NCBI GenBank assembly: GCA_963682055.1
Contig: OY821750.1
Coordinates: 7,752,501-7,816,500, forward strand
Direction: 5' to 3'
Length of the DNA: 64,000 nucleotides
DNA from: Primula veris
Taxonomy: Eukaryota > Streptophyta > Magnoliopsida > Ericales > Primulaceae
This document shows, piece by piece, positions 45,020 through 59,122 of the stretch. The notes under the pieces were generated by a model that worked only from the letters and a program-made list of their open reading frames with translations, was not told the DNA's origin and did not search any database. The position numbers and the translations under genes were made by a program. Within the stretch, counting starts at the first letter, position 1, and the number at the start of each line of letters is the position of its first letter.

Positions 45020-46449
45020 TGTAACGACTCGGTTTATTAATTAATTATTTAGTAAGTGTTTTATAGTAAACGAACAACGAAACTTTTATTATTGTAAACT
45101 TGGTATCTTTCTACAATGATAAATTAGATAGTCTTGAGCTAAATGGTTAAATGAGAGGGAGGGAGGGAGAGAGGGAGAGAGGGCCCACACGTTTAAAGTA
45201 ACGGGAGTCATTGCGTGCTTGTTGACAAGGATGTTTGCTTGTATGTTTATTATTTATTTGCTAAATTTTTGAATCGTAGGTTGTTTATATTAGGATTGGT
45301 GTTATTGCCAATTTACGCTAATATTGTTATGATGATTATTACCTTGGTTTGACCCTATTTGTACAATTGATCGTTTCTTGTTTGGATGATATAAAGACAT
45401 ATTAGTTAGTAATAGTTTATGACTATTTTATTGTGATGGTTATGTCATTCATGTATTCGTGATTGATTGGAAGGAATTGACATATGTGGATGAATGATTA
45501 TTTATTTTGTTTAATATGACAGAAGGAGTATTGTAGTACAAGCTAAGATTGTATATTTTGAAGGGTTTTAATACAAGACAAAGGCTAGAAGAATGGAAGA
45601 ATATTAATAACAATTTATAGATTAGAAAAAAAGAAATTACGGTATGGTCTGAAAATACTTAAAATACTATTTTGATTGGCGTTTGTCTCTTCTTTAGTCG
45701 GGGACACTGGCATCACGAAAGGATATGTACAATTTCATAATGGCTTTATTCTATCACTTATCTGGGGGCACTGACGCCACGAATGGATAGGAACAATACC
45801 TAACTATGGGGTAATTGATGATCATCGAAGGAAAAAAATAAATAAAGTGGAATCTAATTAAAAAAAATATTAACTATTTAAGTATTTCTTTTTTAACTTT
45901 GTAGTATGAAGTAGGAAGAGAAGTTGTAGCAATTATTACATTTTTTTTATTATCGTCTATATTCGTACATTTATATTGTGGGTTACACATTGAGGCATTG
46001 ATGGTTTGTCAGTACATCCGTGGGTGTGCCGGCTTATCTATATTGATGCGTGAAAATCACCGTTATAAATTTGTGACAGGTCTAGACAAAGGAAAGGGCA
46101 TTGCGGAATAGGACATTTGTTGCGGTGCATAGCATGGACGCGATTTTATTTCAGTTGTGATGTTTTCATCTTTAAAACTTTATGGAGGATCTTTTCCTTT
46201 GAGTTGTTTAGTTTTTCTATGTTTCAGACAATTGTGTTATTTCTGTTTGAATTCGAGTTTTAAAGTTGTAGCCTATGGGCAAGTTTACTTTAAAAACTAC
46301 TTTGAAAATGTTATTCTTCCGTTGCAGTAATTTTTTGTTTTAATAACGCTTGATGCCGTTTTATTTTTCAAAACATTTAATTGCTTATTTAAAATGTTCT
46401 ACTTTTCAAAAGCTCACCCGTAACTTTTTATGGAAACCGGGGCGTGACA
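45020..46449. mobile_element. Solo LTR, unit C
   Basis: About 1430 bp, same termini and the same GAAGC duplication (45015-45019 and 46450-46454) as units A and B, with a small internal loss near 45588. Confidence 0.85.
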
Positions 46450-46454
46450 GAAGC

Positions 46455-47502
46455 TATGCATCTAAATAATCTCATCTTCTATACCAACCCAAAGTTACAA
46501 AGATGCAAATTGTAAATGAATGATGACTCGTGTAAAGTTCTTTTACTTAGCCTTGTTGGAACTAATAATAACTCTTATATGTTGGCTGATTAATTTATCT
46601 AGAGCTTAAATTTCATTGCAACGCTGCTACCACAATTATAAAAATCCCAATCCTGTAATTTGGTTACATGAGTGCTTAGGTTTAAGTTAAGGTTTAGGTT
46701 TAAAAACTACATCACAACCACTTTCATAAGATTTTCATCAAAGCTTGCGGACCTTCGGTAACTCATCGTTACAATTGATTTGATTTGTTCTGTATATGAA
46801 AAAAACCGTTCCCTAAAAAAGTTTTATTGCATATAATCCCATCACAGTGAAAATGAAGTTGGGAACAGAACATTGAAAGATTCTTGGCTTGAACATTATT
46901 GATTTTTATTTGTAGTTCTAAATCTAGCTAGTTTGAGCCTATTATGATCCAAATATTTGAAACATAATCTGGAATATATTTAAAAAGATCAGGAAATGGG
47001 AGTTCTAGAGGCATAGAAAGCTAAACACGATACTACCGCTATCTCAAGAAACACAAACACATAGAACACTACAGAATCATGCAACATTATAACTATTTAG
47101 CATCCTTAGCTACAGAATTTTATTAATTGATGCTTCAAGAAGAACAATGGCATATACTATTATTTTTTACGTAGCCAAGTTGATGATGCGAAAATAAATA
47201 AGAGGACAATAAAAGACATAACATCTTAGGTCACGAAAAATAAGCTAATTTTATTACTTTTAGGCACATCGTCTTGTGTTCTTAGAGACAAATTATTTAT
47301 TCCTCCTGGAGGAGGGGATAGCTGCTCATCCACACCATTAGTTGAATGTCAAGTGTGTTAATGGGCCACTAAATATTAATTAACCTTAAATAATCCAACT
47401 CATAACAATGAGATTACATTGAATCCAGGCACCAAACATAGGATCACTATCAGGGGGACATGGTAGGGCACCATTAACAAAACCTAGCTTTTATTTAACA
47501 TC
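46455..47502. other. Spacer between the MADS arms, unit C
   Basis: No gene. It has only one copy of the direct repeat (46573-46650) and contains repeat X (47022-47300). Confidence 0.5.
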
Positions 47503-47530
47503 GAAAATCTTGAGTAATAAAAAACAACAG

Positions 47531-48100
47531 CTAAAAAGGTGTATCTCCACATCCCTCATGATATAAAGCATTGGAGGTACCTCCATTGTTGTCATCTCCG
47601 ACAGGCATGAACGGCATCTCGGGCTCCTTAACTAACCGCGTAAGCTTATGCTCATATTCATTATCGGTAAACTCTTGTGTCCTTTGCGTTGCTTCCAAGC
47701 CAAAATTTTCATTATGATTTTCTTCCTCCATAAGTGCAACTTCGTTGCTACTTTCAAACTCACCCATCTTGCTTGAGCCCTCCCCCCTAGCCAACTTCTC
47801 AACCATTTCACTAGCCTCCTTTGTATATCGATCTACCAACATATTTAGGGGGGCTAGATCTTCCATGCTTTAATTTTTTACTTCACATCCGGTCAAACAC
47901 CGGTACATCACCGCTCGAACATTGGGCCAGACCTCGGGTTGGTTCTCATGTGGATTATATATGACCACACATACATCAACGTCACATAAGGTAGAGAGCT
48001 CATGCTCTTTTTTCAGCAAGCCCTTATTTCTTTTCTTGTATGCTGCATTTATTCGGGCAACATCTTCAATAAAGGCAATTTTAACCTTCTTTTCGGGCAT
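47531..48100 (-). pseudogene. AGL80-like: Inverted AGL80-like MADS pseudogene, unit C
   Basis: Read from ATG 48100. It carries the same in-frame 52-codon deletion as the unit B copy (PEVWPNVR joined to AVMYRCLTG). A TTA-to-TAA change after EVKN (47868-47870 region) stops it after 76 residues, leaving an intact MADS domain and a short tail. The remainder is open to 47531. Its 3' flank is shorter than in B, with the same deletion edge as in A (TTTATTTA joined to ACATCG near 47500). Confidence 0.88.
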
Positions 48101-48141
48101 GGCTACGTATGTATCATAGAAGCAAAGAATTGGAGTATATG

Positions 48142-48729
48142 GTTTCTGTAACGACCCAGTCCTTCGACCAGACCGCCACCATCTGCTTACTACTACTAAT
48201 ATTGTCCGTCCGCTTTGGCCCGATTTCGTCCTCGGTTCTTGGGCGCACGAGTTTAAAAGGCCTTGGTGATAGTAAGGAGGATTTTCTTAACATATATATC
48301 ATATAGGTACTCACATATCTAGCCGATGCGGAACAAATACTTTCTCTTTACACCGGCACTTTCCTACAAAAATCCGAGTTCTTACACTCTTTCCCCATTC
48401 AGGCATGACGTCCTCGTCGGGCACGTCGTCCTTCTAGGGGTGGTTCACACACCATTGGTTAAATAGCGGCTCTGATACCAAGTGTAACGACCCGGTCCTC
48501 CGACCAGACTGCCACCATCTGCTTATTACCACCAATATTGTCCGGTCCACTTTGGCCCGATTTCGTCATCGCTTCTCAGGCCGCACGACTTTAAAAGGCC
48601 TTGGTGATAGTAAGGAGGGTTTTCTTAACTTATAGACCATATAGGTACTCACATATCTAGCCGATGCGAGACAAATATTTTCTCTTTACACCGGCATTTT
48701 CCTACGAAAATCCGGGTTCTTATGGTTTC
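48142..48729 (-). mobile_element. TRIM in the inverted MADS leader, unit C
   Basis: The element is 48147-48724 with GTTTC at 48142-48146 and 48725-48729, the same site and structure as 26433-27010 in B. The primer-site sequence and short interior are kept with a few substitutions. Confidence 0.9.
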
Positions 48730-49910
48730 TATATTATGAATATTTGCTTTTCTGGTTCGTTATTCTCTATATGGGCAATATTATTTATATATACTATCAT
48801 GATGAGAAACAATTAAATGCTCGGAGATATTTGAGATATTTCCATTGATAGTAGAAATTATGATGTGGAAAATAAGGTAAGGAATTTATTGTCTTTAAAT
48901 ATGATATGATTTTTTTTAAAATCAATTTAGGTTCAAGTCATTAATTGTTTCTTGTATATATTCTCAGCATGGGGCTTCTCCATTAATATACATTAATGGC
49001 CAAACAAAATTAACCTTTCATAGCTTCAAAAACCCAACCAAAATTTAGCAGTGCAACCTCCCATATTCTACCAAGCTAGAAACCTCAAACATACTAGTTT
49101 TTTTTTAAAATTAAAAGTGGTGGATGCCCACATATTTTATTTATATTGAGTTTAATTTGATACTCCGACCTTATTACAATAAAAGAAATACGAATGGATT
49201 GAAACTGTAACATTTTAAACTTAAGGAACTCGAGTTAAATAACTTATTAATACATGCCCTGTGAAAGTAGTTGACTTTTAAAACTGTTATTCTCTTTCTC
49301 TTCTCCTCGCTTTATACTCTGTATTATTCACCGCTAACCAGAAACATCTCATCCTAGTGAGAGAGAGTACCACTTCCTTGCTTATTCTTGCACAATCTTG
49401 ATAGCGATGCTTGATCTCTGTGAATGATATGAAAAAAGGTGTCGCTCTGTTTTATTCTTAAAACTTCATCTATTGTACTGATCTTATCAAACAATCCATG
49501 GCTATGGTGACGGTGAACTGATTCAATGTAATATCATGTTCTATTATCCCAAAACTCTTATATATACCTATTTATAGCTATCGATATAACGATCGTCGTG
49601 CTCTTTTTTTTTTTTTTTTCTAGATTGGAACCCGAGTAAATCAATCATGGTAGATGATGAGCAATCTCCAATCCTTGGATCTCTAATTCTCGGAAAATTT
49701 CAGATAAAACTCTTTTAATTCCCTCTTTATGTAACTTAAAAATGAAAAGAAACTTAAAAGCTAAAACCCAACTTATTATCTCATACTAACACTTATTACC
49801 AAACAACTACCATAATCCCCATAATCATAGGGATCATAGGTGAAACACAAAAATACTAGTTATTATATATAATAAATCATAAATTGACCCAAATATCTAA
49901 AAATCCTTTT
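48730..49910 (-). repeat. Outer inverted MADS arm, unit C
   Basis: Reverse complement of the forward MADS 5' flank, without the large LTR element found in B, so it shows the empty site (around 49640-49650). No gene. Confidence 0.75.
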
Positions 49911-50114
49911 GGCTAGAGCCCCTTACCAATTATCCTTTCTTTTTTCTCCTCCTTCAATTTCTTAACTTATTTTTGCAAATCTCCTAACTCATTTTCCAGA
50001 TTAGACTTTACACAATTTCCCCATATACCCATTCTTCCAATTCAGCAACTCTTTGAACATACCCTTGCAAAGTCACAAAAGACACATGATATTTGCATTC
50101 TTTATATCATAATT

Positions 50115-50662
50115 TCCACAATATGCATGTTTTTTTTTTTTTTGATTCAACAGACGGTCACATTAACAAAAACCCATAAATATAATCCAGCAAAATGAGT
50201 AGAAGCAAGAAAATGAAAACAAACAAGTACCAAAATTCGTAGTCGTTCTAAAAGAAACTTGATAATACGGAATCAATGAGAAAAACTAGGTGTTGGTGGC
50301 CCTGGTATAGATCTGCTGGCTTGAATGAGTAGACACCATGCGGATGAGTCCTCTAGCCATCAGATCGTTAATCGCCTTTCTTGCCAGTGAACCGTTAACC
50401 CTCGTACGATCAGAGAGAATGGAAGGGGTGATGAGTTTGTATTTAGGGGTCTCTGAGAGAAGCTTGTCATAAGTGGCCTTGTCAAAGAGCGCCATGTTGT
50501 TCACCTTTTCCTTTTGCTTACCCTTGCTCCACTTCTTCTTCTTTTGCTTTCCTCCTCCGGATTTCACGGGCTTGGATGACGGTGGCGGTGCCTTCTCCTT
50601 CTTCGGTGCCATTGGATTTGAGAGTGAGCGGCGGAGCTTTGAGAGCGTCCACAATATGCATG
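50115..50662 (-). repeat. eS25 retrocopy with poly(A) tail and TSD, unit C
   Basis: Bounded by TCCACAATATGCATG at 50115-50129 and 50648-50662. The T run at about 50130-50143 is the poly(A) tail on the minus strand. A short 5' leader (about 35 bases) precedes the ATG at 50612. Confidence 0.9.
50286..50612 (-). CDS. RPS25: 40S ribosomal protein eS25, intact retrogene
   Basis: A 108-residue open frame with the full length of plant eS25. The N-terminus [15 protein letters not shown] is followed by the basic [18 protein letters not shown] region, a winged-helix core ([37 protein letters not shown]), and the end [21 protein letters not shown]. eS25 sits in the head of the 40S subunit and helps tRNA and internal ribosome entry; this is family knowledge. 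The frame is also open for 14 codons upstream (to 50654), but those lie partly in the target duplication, so MAPKK is the start. It has no introns, a poly(A) tail and a target duplication, so it is a processed copy. It kept the base lost in A and B. Whether it is transcribed cannot be seen. Confidence 0.85.
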   Translation of the reverse strand: MAPKKEKAPPPSSKPVKSGGGKQKKKKWSKGKQKEKVNNMALFDKATYDKLLSETPKYKLITPSILSDRTRVNGSLARKAINDLMARGLIRMVSTHSSQQIYTRATNT

Positions 50663-51094
50663 TTGATGTTTTCTCTATTTCATCTTTGAGATAAATCTTC
50701 TAATTTTCCTAAAATTTTATGTCCACTATACAAATGAATAACGAACTAAAAGGCTTGGTCTCTTTCGGTAAATTAATGCAAATAGCTAATATGAAATGAC
50801 TTATTTTTTGTCAAAACACGCATCAGTACTAGAACGAGGGATAATCAGAATGTTCTCGATTTAATTGCCTCCATCAGAGTTTGGCTACGATTTTCTCCAT
50901 AAATTTGATGTGAACAGTAAATTTGAAGTAAAGTTAAGGATAAATTAGGTATGTACACTTAAATAATCATCATGTGTTGGCAGTTGAGCCCCCATTACCC
51001 ATTGTTAAATCCCCGACTGCTTGAAAAGCATCTTCTTGTCGCAATAAACTGTTCAACTAAAAGCAGTACTACTCGAAACTCTGCTAATCCTTAC

Positions 51095-53411
51095 TGTCAC
51101 GCCCCAAATTCCATAAACACGGATATCGAGGCATGACCTTTTTAAAACAAAAGGAAATAGAACCTGTTGGTACAAAATTTAAATTTTAAAAGAAAAGCAA
51201 TTGCGAGCTAATGGAACAATTAAACGAATAAATAAAACTGTTTGCCAAACGCGGCTACATGACCAAATGGTGTTGACAACTTATAAAAATTACCAAACGA
51301 AAGTAAATTGCCCGTAGGCTACAACCTCAAAATATAATCTAGATGAAAATAAAGCAGAAGCCCCGAGCCCATGTGATGCATTGCTAAAGCTGCTAACCAA
51401 ACGCCTCAACCTATAATGTACCTGAACAACAAAATTGTAACGGTGAGTCCCACGCACATAACTAGACGGGACGGCACCACAAATACTGTCACTCCATCCC
51501 ATAAATGCAAGAGCCCACAAATTCTACAACTACGATAATCGACGTATAAAAAGAAATAAAATAACATTCTACAACGGGATAAATTAAATAAATTAAATAA
51601 CGTCAACACAAATCAATAACAAACATGGACCTCTCATGCCACCTACCCCGGTCCGTAAGGTAGGTCATTCCCTATCCCCTCGGCCGTCTTCTATCCCCGG
51701 AATTAGGAAGAGACAGAGACCATTGCTAACATAAAAGTAGATTTAAAGTGCGCACTTGGACCTCTCATGCCACTCGCCCCAGTCCGTAAGACGAGTCATT
51801 CCCTATCCCCACGGCCGTCTTCTGTCCCCGGAATTAGGAAGAGACAGAGACCATAGCTAACATAAAAATAAATATAGTGCACACTAGGACCTCTCATGCC
51901 ACTCGCCCCAGTCCGTAAGACGAGTCATTTCCTATCCCCACTGCCGTCTTCTGTCCCCGGAATTAGGAAGAGACAGAGACCATTGCTAATGTATCAATAT
52001 TAAGGTCTCGGCCAATAATATTATACTATTCATATAATATAATCTCATACGTATAAATATTAAGGCCTCGGCCAATAATATTATACTATTCAAATAACAC
52101 AATCTCGTACGTCACTTAACGTAATACAACATAATCCAAAAGTATAGGTGCTAGATTCACAACTAGCCAAACAATGTCTAATCAACATAAAAACTCATTC
52201 AAGCATTTTAGCAAACACCTTGTATGCATAAACTACAATGCATCTATATTCAACAATAAATTACCCAATTTATCAACAATTATAATAAGACAATATCAAT
52301 ACATAAAGACATGCAAACTCGTCCATATTCTCGTTAATCCGAAATTAACACGACTAAATCCTCAATTAACAAATAAGTGAATTAAACATATAACCAACTA
52401 AACCCAATTAACAAATAAGTGAATTAGTCATATAACAACTAAACCCAATTAACAATTTATAAAACTAATTAAGATAAAAGGCAAAAACCCCCAATTTATA
52501 ATAAACATAAAACCTAATCCTAACATACACCCTCGTCTAGTCGCTATGGATAACCCCCGTTACCTTAGCGTGTAGAGGAGATGATTCCGGTAATAATCCG
52601 CTAACGTGGTTTCTCTTTTTCTTCTTCTTCTTCTTCTTCTCTTTTCTCTCTTTTCTCTCTTCTTACTTGTTTTTACTGTTTTTAGGTTATGAAAGTGGCT
52701 GAAAAAGTGTTTAGAAAAACTGTTTTGAGATAGTTTGTGGTAACGAACTATTTGGTCCCCAAAGTTTTAAAAGTTAACTCTTAATCCAAAAATATTGTTT
52801 TACTACTCAAAAATAACAAATCTTTAAAAACAAATCTATTGGGTCCTTTTTATTAGTAAAATTAGTAACAGGTTTTTAAAATAAGGTTTTTCGGAAGAGT
52901 TTCGGTTTTTGGCTAAAAATTAGTCGAGTGACCGGTTTTTGGTAAAATTTGAATAAAACGTTTTTGGATGAATTAAAACATAATTAAAACCATTTATAAA
53001 AATACGGGATGTTACAACTAACCCTCCTTAAAAGAATTTCGTCCCGAAATTTTCTCTCTAAACAACTATACCCAGAAATGATAAACGTACAATAAGACCA
53101 TAAGAATTTAAACGCTCAATTCGTGTCATAATAAAATAAAATAAAATACGCAGGGTTCACAACCCTTAATAACTCCATAACATATATACATGAACAATAT
53201 GTAAGAATAATCACCTGTATACAATATTTAACAGAATAAAAGACAACAACGTAAAACAAGCGGCTGTAACATAAAAGTCAATAAGGTACATCTACACAAC
53301 TCAACTCAGGTACATACCTATATGCAATATCATACATAATAAAAGACATGCAACAACTCCGTAAACTCTAGGCGTTATCACAAAAATAAATTCCAAACTC
53401 TAGGCGTTACA
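51095..53411 (-). mobile_element. Internally deleted LTR element with one LTR, unit C only
   Basis: 2317 bp flanked by CTTAC at 51090-51094 and 53412-53416. The first 1922 bp (51095-53016, TGTCACGCC...GGATGTTACA) is an LTR related to that of 27925-32676 but about twice as long. It has three copies of the hairpin repeat (51627-51990), a duplicated GGCCTCGGCCAATAATA segment (about 52003-52110) and a CTT tract (52612-52670). The next 395 bp resemble the interior next to an LTR (TTTCGTCCCGAAA). It ends GCGTTACA without a second LTR, so most of the interior and the other LTR appear to be deleted except for a terminal GTTACA. No protein is encoded. Confidence 0.8.
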
Positions 53412-53416
53412 CTTAC

Positions 53417-54137
53417 GCCATATGGTGTACCAAGAATGTCATCCGTATTCTTCATTTTTCCATCATGGGAATAAAACTCTTCTTGAGAAGTTATCATTCA
53501 CTACAGGAATTAAGCTCTTTAGGGACCAAAAAGTTTGTCCCCGATATGGCATCCATGAAGAAAAAATTTATTGTATTAAAAAAAAACCTAGTATGCGTAT
53601 GGGCTGGACTGAAATTAATGCAGCTTAACATCGTAATAAACCTAGCAATTCATTCTAGGAACACATTCTAAGAACACAAGACGCTGTTAGTAAAAGTAAT
53701 AAAATTAGCTTATTCTTTGTGACCTAACATGTTATGTTTCTTATAGTCCTCTTCTGTATTCCCGCACCGTCAACATGGCTACGTCAGAAACACTAGTATA
53801 TGCCATTGTTCTACTTGAAGCATAAATTAATGAGATTTTGTAGCTAAGGATGCTACAAAGTTTGAAATGTTGCATGATTATTTGTTGGCGATTCTTGAGA
53901 TAGCGGTAATAATAAAATGTGGGTTTTTCCCACCAGTTATTTAAAAAAAAACGATGTTACGGATAAATAACTATCTACAATTGAGTAATCATCATGTTTT
54001 GGGAGATGAGCTCCCATTACCCATTGTTGAATCCCCCAGTACTGCTTGAAAACCTCGACTTGATACTATCCTATCTGTTTCTTTTTCGTTACATACACAT
54101 ATCTAGTTATATACATATATATTTAGCATAGTAATAA

Positions 54138-54185
<48 letters not shown>

Positions 54186-57105
54186 TTATTTATATGTTCT
54201 TGTTTATATGCATATATCATATATGTTGATCCAGTCATCCTCCTCTAAGACAAATATTTATAAAGCTATAGAGAAAATACAAATAGGTTACACGTTACTT
54301 TCGACTGTTTACGTACTTGAAATAATTACACAACACTAAATACATTCCTTATATGTTCTTCCTCTTTAATTATCAAATAAATTAATTGGTAAATGATTGC
54401 TTATAAATAATACATTACAAACTACATAACAATTACAAGAGTAAATCCTTATAACTTTCCATACATACAGTACTATATATTTTACTTACAAGCTTGTGAC
54501 AACATCAAATTAATAATTATGACCTTGCTAAAGTTTGAACCTTATTATACCCTCATTACTACTATTTATATGATTAAGACAAACTTTACAACTTTTGAAA
54601 CCAACCATTAATAACTCCCAACTTTTGGACCGAACCGGATCGGTTTTTTTCGGTCCACTTTCGGTTTTTCGGTATTTTTCGGTTTTTTTTTTGTTTCGGT
54701 CTTTTTCGGTTCGGTTTTATTGAAAACCGAAACCGACACGAAATTTTTTCGGTTTTTCTGTTTCGGTCTTTTTCGGTTCGGTTATCGGTCCCGTTTGGGT
54801 TTTTCGGTTTTTTGCCCAGCCCTATAAATAACAGTATGATGCATGCAAAAATGAATTAAGATAAATATATAACATGAAATTATGTTAATTTTCAAACTGT
54901 GGAACTAAAAAACCAAAATAGAGTATCCCAGTACAACAGTATTTGTGATTAATTACACAACATTTTTAATGCATTTTAGAGAAATTAGGCTTTTTTTGGA
55001 CTAGTGTATTTGTGTATGTATGTATATGTTTTCAAATTAGCAAGTGAAGACGCTATAAATGTTGATTTTGTAATTTGAATTTGGTAACGCATTTATAATT
55101 TGGCAGTTCTTTTTCGAATGTGGTACTGTCACTCGGTTTCGTAATGTTTGTCCACCACAAATTACATACAACTTTAACCGATAAAAAAACTCATACATAA
55201 ATTGTCGAAATCAAAATTTTGAAAAGTTAATCACCTAGTTTAATATTTAACTTTATGATTAAATTTTGAAATTTTCCGTTTTAATAATTTACATATATTC
55301 TTTGAAGGTTAAAATTGCATTTAGGTTCGTGGTGGGTAAATATTTTGGAACGGATGACTATTGATCATAGGAAAGAAATATTGGTGATTCATGTTTTGAT
55401 AAATAAACCGGTTAATAGTACTTTACTTTTGGGTTGAGTTAAATTGTACTTAGATGAGAATGTTTTTTTTTTTATAATAAATCATACCCAGAAAAACATG
55501 ATCAATTACATTTTCAATGTTTTTTACTTTTATGAAACAATTAAATTTAATGCTTTATTGGTTCATGAAAGTTTACACGTCGACATGTTACTTGTGAGAT
55601 TTTTGATGGATTGAGTATCCATATCAATACAATTAAGTAACACTTGTATACCAACATGACACTAACCCTATCTGACATGCAACCACGTACACGTACAGTT
55701 AGGGGGAAATTAGTATTACGTTAATGGTTTTTGGCATCAACTGAAAAACCAATCCATATATTTTCAGGAAAATATGATAAATTTGGTCCGTTTCATAGGT
55801 TCGGTATTTTAATTTTAAAATAATTAGCATGGAAGTCCCGTCTAAAAAAGGACGGGGTCGTTTCTTAACATCCGTTCCGCAATTTTGTGAAATATATAAA
55901 ATTACATTTGCATGGTGCACTAATGTCATCCTCTTAAGAAATTATATAAATATTGTCATATATATAAATGGATTTAAATTAACAGAGTTAATAGAAATGG
56001 AGCTTTCAAAATTAGATGAACAAATTTAGTCAGAGAATAACATGAAATTGATGAACGTCATAGTAACATTAACATATATAGACTGTGGGTAGAGCTTTTT
56101 TCAATAGTAATGCCAAAATGTTATCTTTAGGAGACAACAGAGAAAGAAACAGATTCGGGACAAATTGTCGCACTTTGTGCTAACTAAATATCATAATAAA
56201 ACGAATACAAATATATGAGCGAACTAATATCGAGTAAAAGTGGTCAAAAGGAACCGCGTTATGGATTGCCATAGTTATTGAGTTATACTGAATTATACGA
56301 TCTTATATTAACAAATTAAGGGTAACATCGACAGTCCTTCGAAAACATGCAACGTCCCAAACTCTAAACCTCCAGTTTCATTCAAAAGCATAAACTTCAT
56401 CTTAATGGTCAAGGTGATATATACGAGTAATTTTTACTCTTGCCATTTATAACTTAGAATGGTAAACATATATGTTAAATATATGCACATACAAAGTAAT
56501 GCTTAGTGGTACTAGTAAGACCTTTAATTAAAGGCCAGCTAGCGAAGTCAAACTAGTGACACAAAAAAAAAGATAAAGTTTCTTATTTCACAATACACAT
56601 CTACTCATGTAGATAATCACGTAAATGAATTAATGATTATTTTTAATCAACAAATTGTAATAAGTACACACATATATTTATATATACATATAAATATTTA
56701 TATATACATATAAATATATATATATATATGTAATATTCATTAAAATAGAATGTTACACATTGTATGTTGGATAAGATTTTGAGAGAATAATTTTTTATTA
56801 TGCTATTATCGTTATGATAAGATTTTGAGAGAATAATTTTTTATTATGCTATTGTATGTTGGATAAGATTTAAATAATGGGAAGTTAGGATTTATTATTA
56901 CCTTTTATTATGCTACTATCGTTATCGTTATCTTTATCTCCTCTTTTATATTTTTTTTATCAGATCTAGGTTTTTATATTGTTAGTAAATAATAGCAATT
57001 ATATGTGGGTATATATAGGCCTAATACTCTTTTTATTGCTACATCCATCCCTTATTTATGCCATGTGTTTCAATATGAGCATAATAGAAAGTGTCTGTTT
57101 TTCCA

Positions 57106-57138
<33 letters not shown>

Positions 57139-59122
57139 TAAATAGTGGTTAAAGATACAATTAGAACTTGTATATTAGCAAGATTCAAAAAAATTGGAGA
57201 AATAGTGGTTAGAATTTACTGGTCCGACTTTATGAACTCATCTTAAAGAAATTCGATCGAAATTAATTGAAAAAAAAAAGGAAAAAGAATATTTTTTAGG
57301 TATGACCTGATCCTCATAGGTCTGAGGGAATTAAATTAATTTCTACTTCAACCATAGGATCACCTGTGTCAACTAAGAGGGGTCAATGTTATTGGTGACA
57401 ACACCTGTAGATATCATAAGTGAGAATGTCACGATCGCCTGCCAGTGGAATGTTTTCTGTGTTCAGTCAATCTACACAGAGTGAATTGGTTCTCTTGGAT
57501 TGATGAACTGTTTTGATAAAAAAAAAATGGATTTGGTCGTGATGTTGATTCATACATTTAATTGATATTGGTTTGCAACTCGCCAAATTGATAAATATCT
57601 ACCCAAATTGTGAAAATATGCACAAACAAGAGGTGTTGAATTAGAGGCAAATAGTATACTATTGTGTATTTTCTTCTTTGCACCGGTGTGCTTTTTATCT
57701 CACGAAAAAATTTCGAACTAAATTTTTTGGTAAAGTTAGTCTACTTTATACAATAAACGTTTATTTAAGAATATAGGCAATACCATAAGATTGGAGAACC
57801 TTCTCTTTTCAGCTTTATTCCCGACATTGTATCTTCTACATTTTTCCGAAAAAGGTTACGATGTACATAAAACTAACCTTAGATGTCTTGTTTACAAAAG
57901 GTGATCGAACAGTAAGTCGTATCAATGATATTGTGTATGACAAAAAAAAATTGAAAGTGAATGTACGAGATGTTAACGTACGTTAAAGATTTTCTACCCG
58001 ACTTGAAAGTTGATATGATTGTTGCTAAAAGTACATAGATGAATGAAAGTAAATAGATACTAAAGTAGAGAATAATAGGCAGTCTAATCTGTTTACCGAT
58101 TTAGTGAGAGTTACTTTCAATTGTGAAAAGCATATGGTCAGTTTTTGGAAAAATGGACGGTAAAATGGGTTGAATACACTTCAATCGCAATTGTTTCTAG
58201 TGTTGAAAACGGCATAAATCAGTTTTTTTATGTTACATACAATAAGAAATTCTGGATTTCTGGGGAGATGCCATAATGGATTTGATGGACCATAAAAATG
58301 ATCTATGCCGACAATATTTGATGCGCGTTAGGTTATGGCGCATTACGCCCTGAAACTTTATTTTTTCATCTCATGGTTGATTGAAACGGAGTATTTGATC
58401 TTGTTTCACACTAATTAAAAATTGTATTAGACGTTGTTGTTTTGTTCTTGTATGAGATTTTTTTGTATAATTTACTATTATTTTGGGAATATTTTGATTA
58501 TACTTGTACTTATTTAAATTTCTTATATTAAAAAAAAAAACAAATTGGAATTCACTTCTCAACTAAAATATTAAAACAATAAATGTATTAGTTACTAAAA
58601 AACTGGTAACTTATTAGAGAATAAAAATCAAAATGTTATTTATACCCTCAAATATACAAGCAGTGAAAATCTTCAAATCCAATAAAGTGAATGACAATGC
58701 ATAAACGTTGAGTGATTTGATAGGTTAGATGAGAAAGTAGACAAAGATAGAAAAAATAGAACTTTTCAGTATATTTTTATTTATTAATTAGTAAAAAAAT
58801 TAAGTGTTTGTTATTATCAGTATATCTCACATAATTTAGTAATAAAAAGCATATATGAATAGCAATGAGAAGGTTTGTGAGGTATCAGCTGTTCAGCATG
58901 GTATTGGTGCAAATTTCTTGCGACGTGTTTACAACTCTACGAAAGTTACTTTGACTATTATCGAAAAATTTATCAGAATATTGTGAGTTTAAACAAAATT
59001 ATATGCTCATGTGACATATATTGTAAAGATATTATTGATATATTATGATTTTTTTATTATATCTTGTCTTGTGGAATAAAATATTATGTAACTTGTTACG
59101 GTGAATAATATTTTACTCCATC
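53417..59122. other. AT-rich intergenic stretch, unit C
   Basis: No gene is recognised. It contains the CACTA-like end (about 53500), repeat X' (53675-53910), a long TA run (54139-54181), the CGGTTTT repeat (54628-54822), an about 90-bp loss at 56120 relative to A and B, the AT-rich block also found in B (56670-57620) and the unassigned short frame 58855-58986. Confidence 0.5.
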
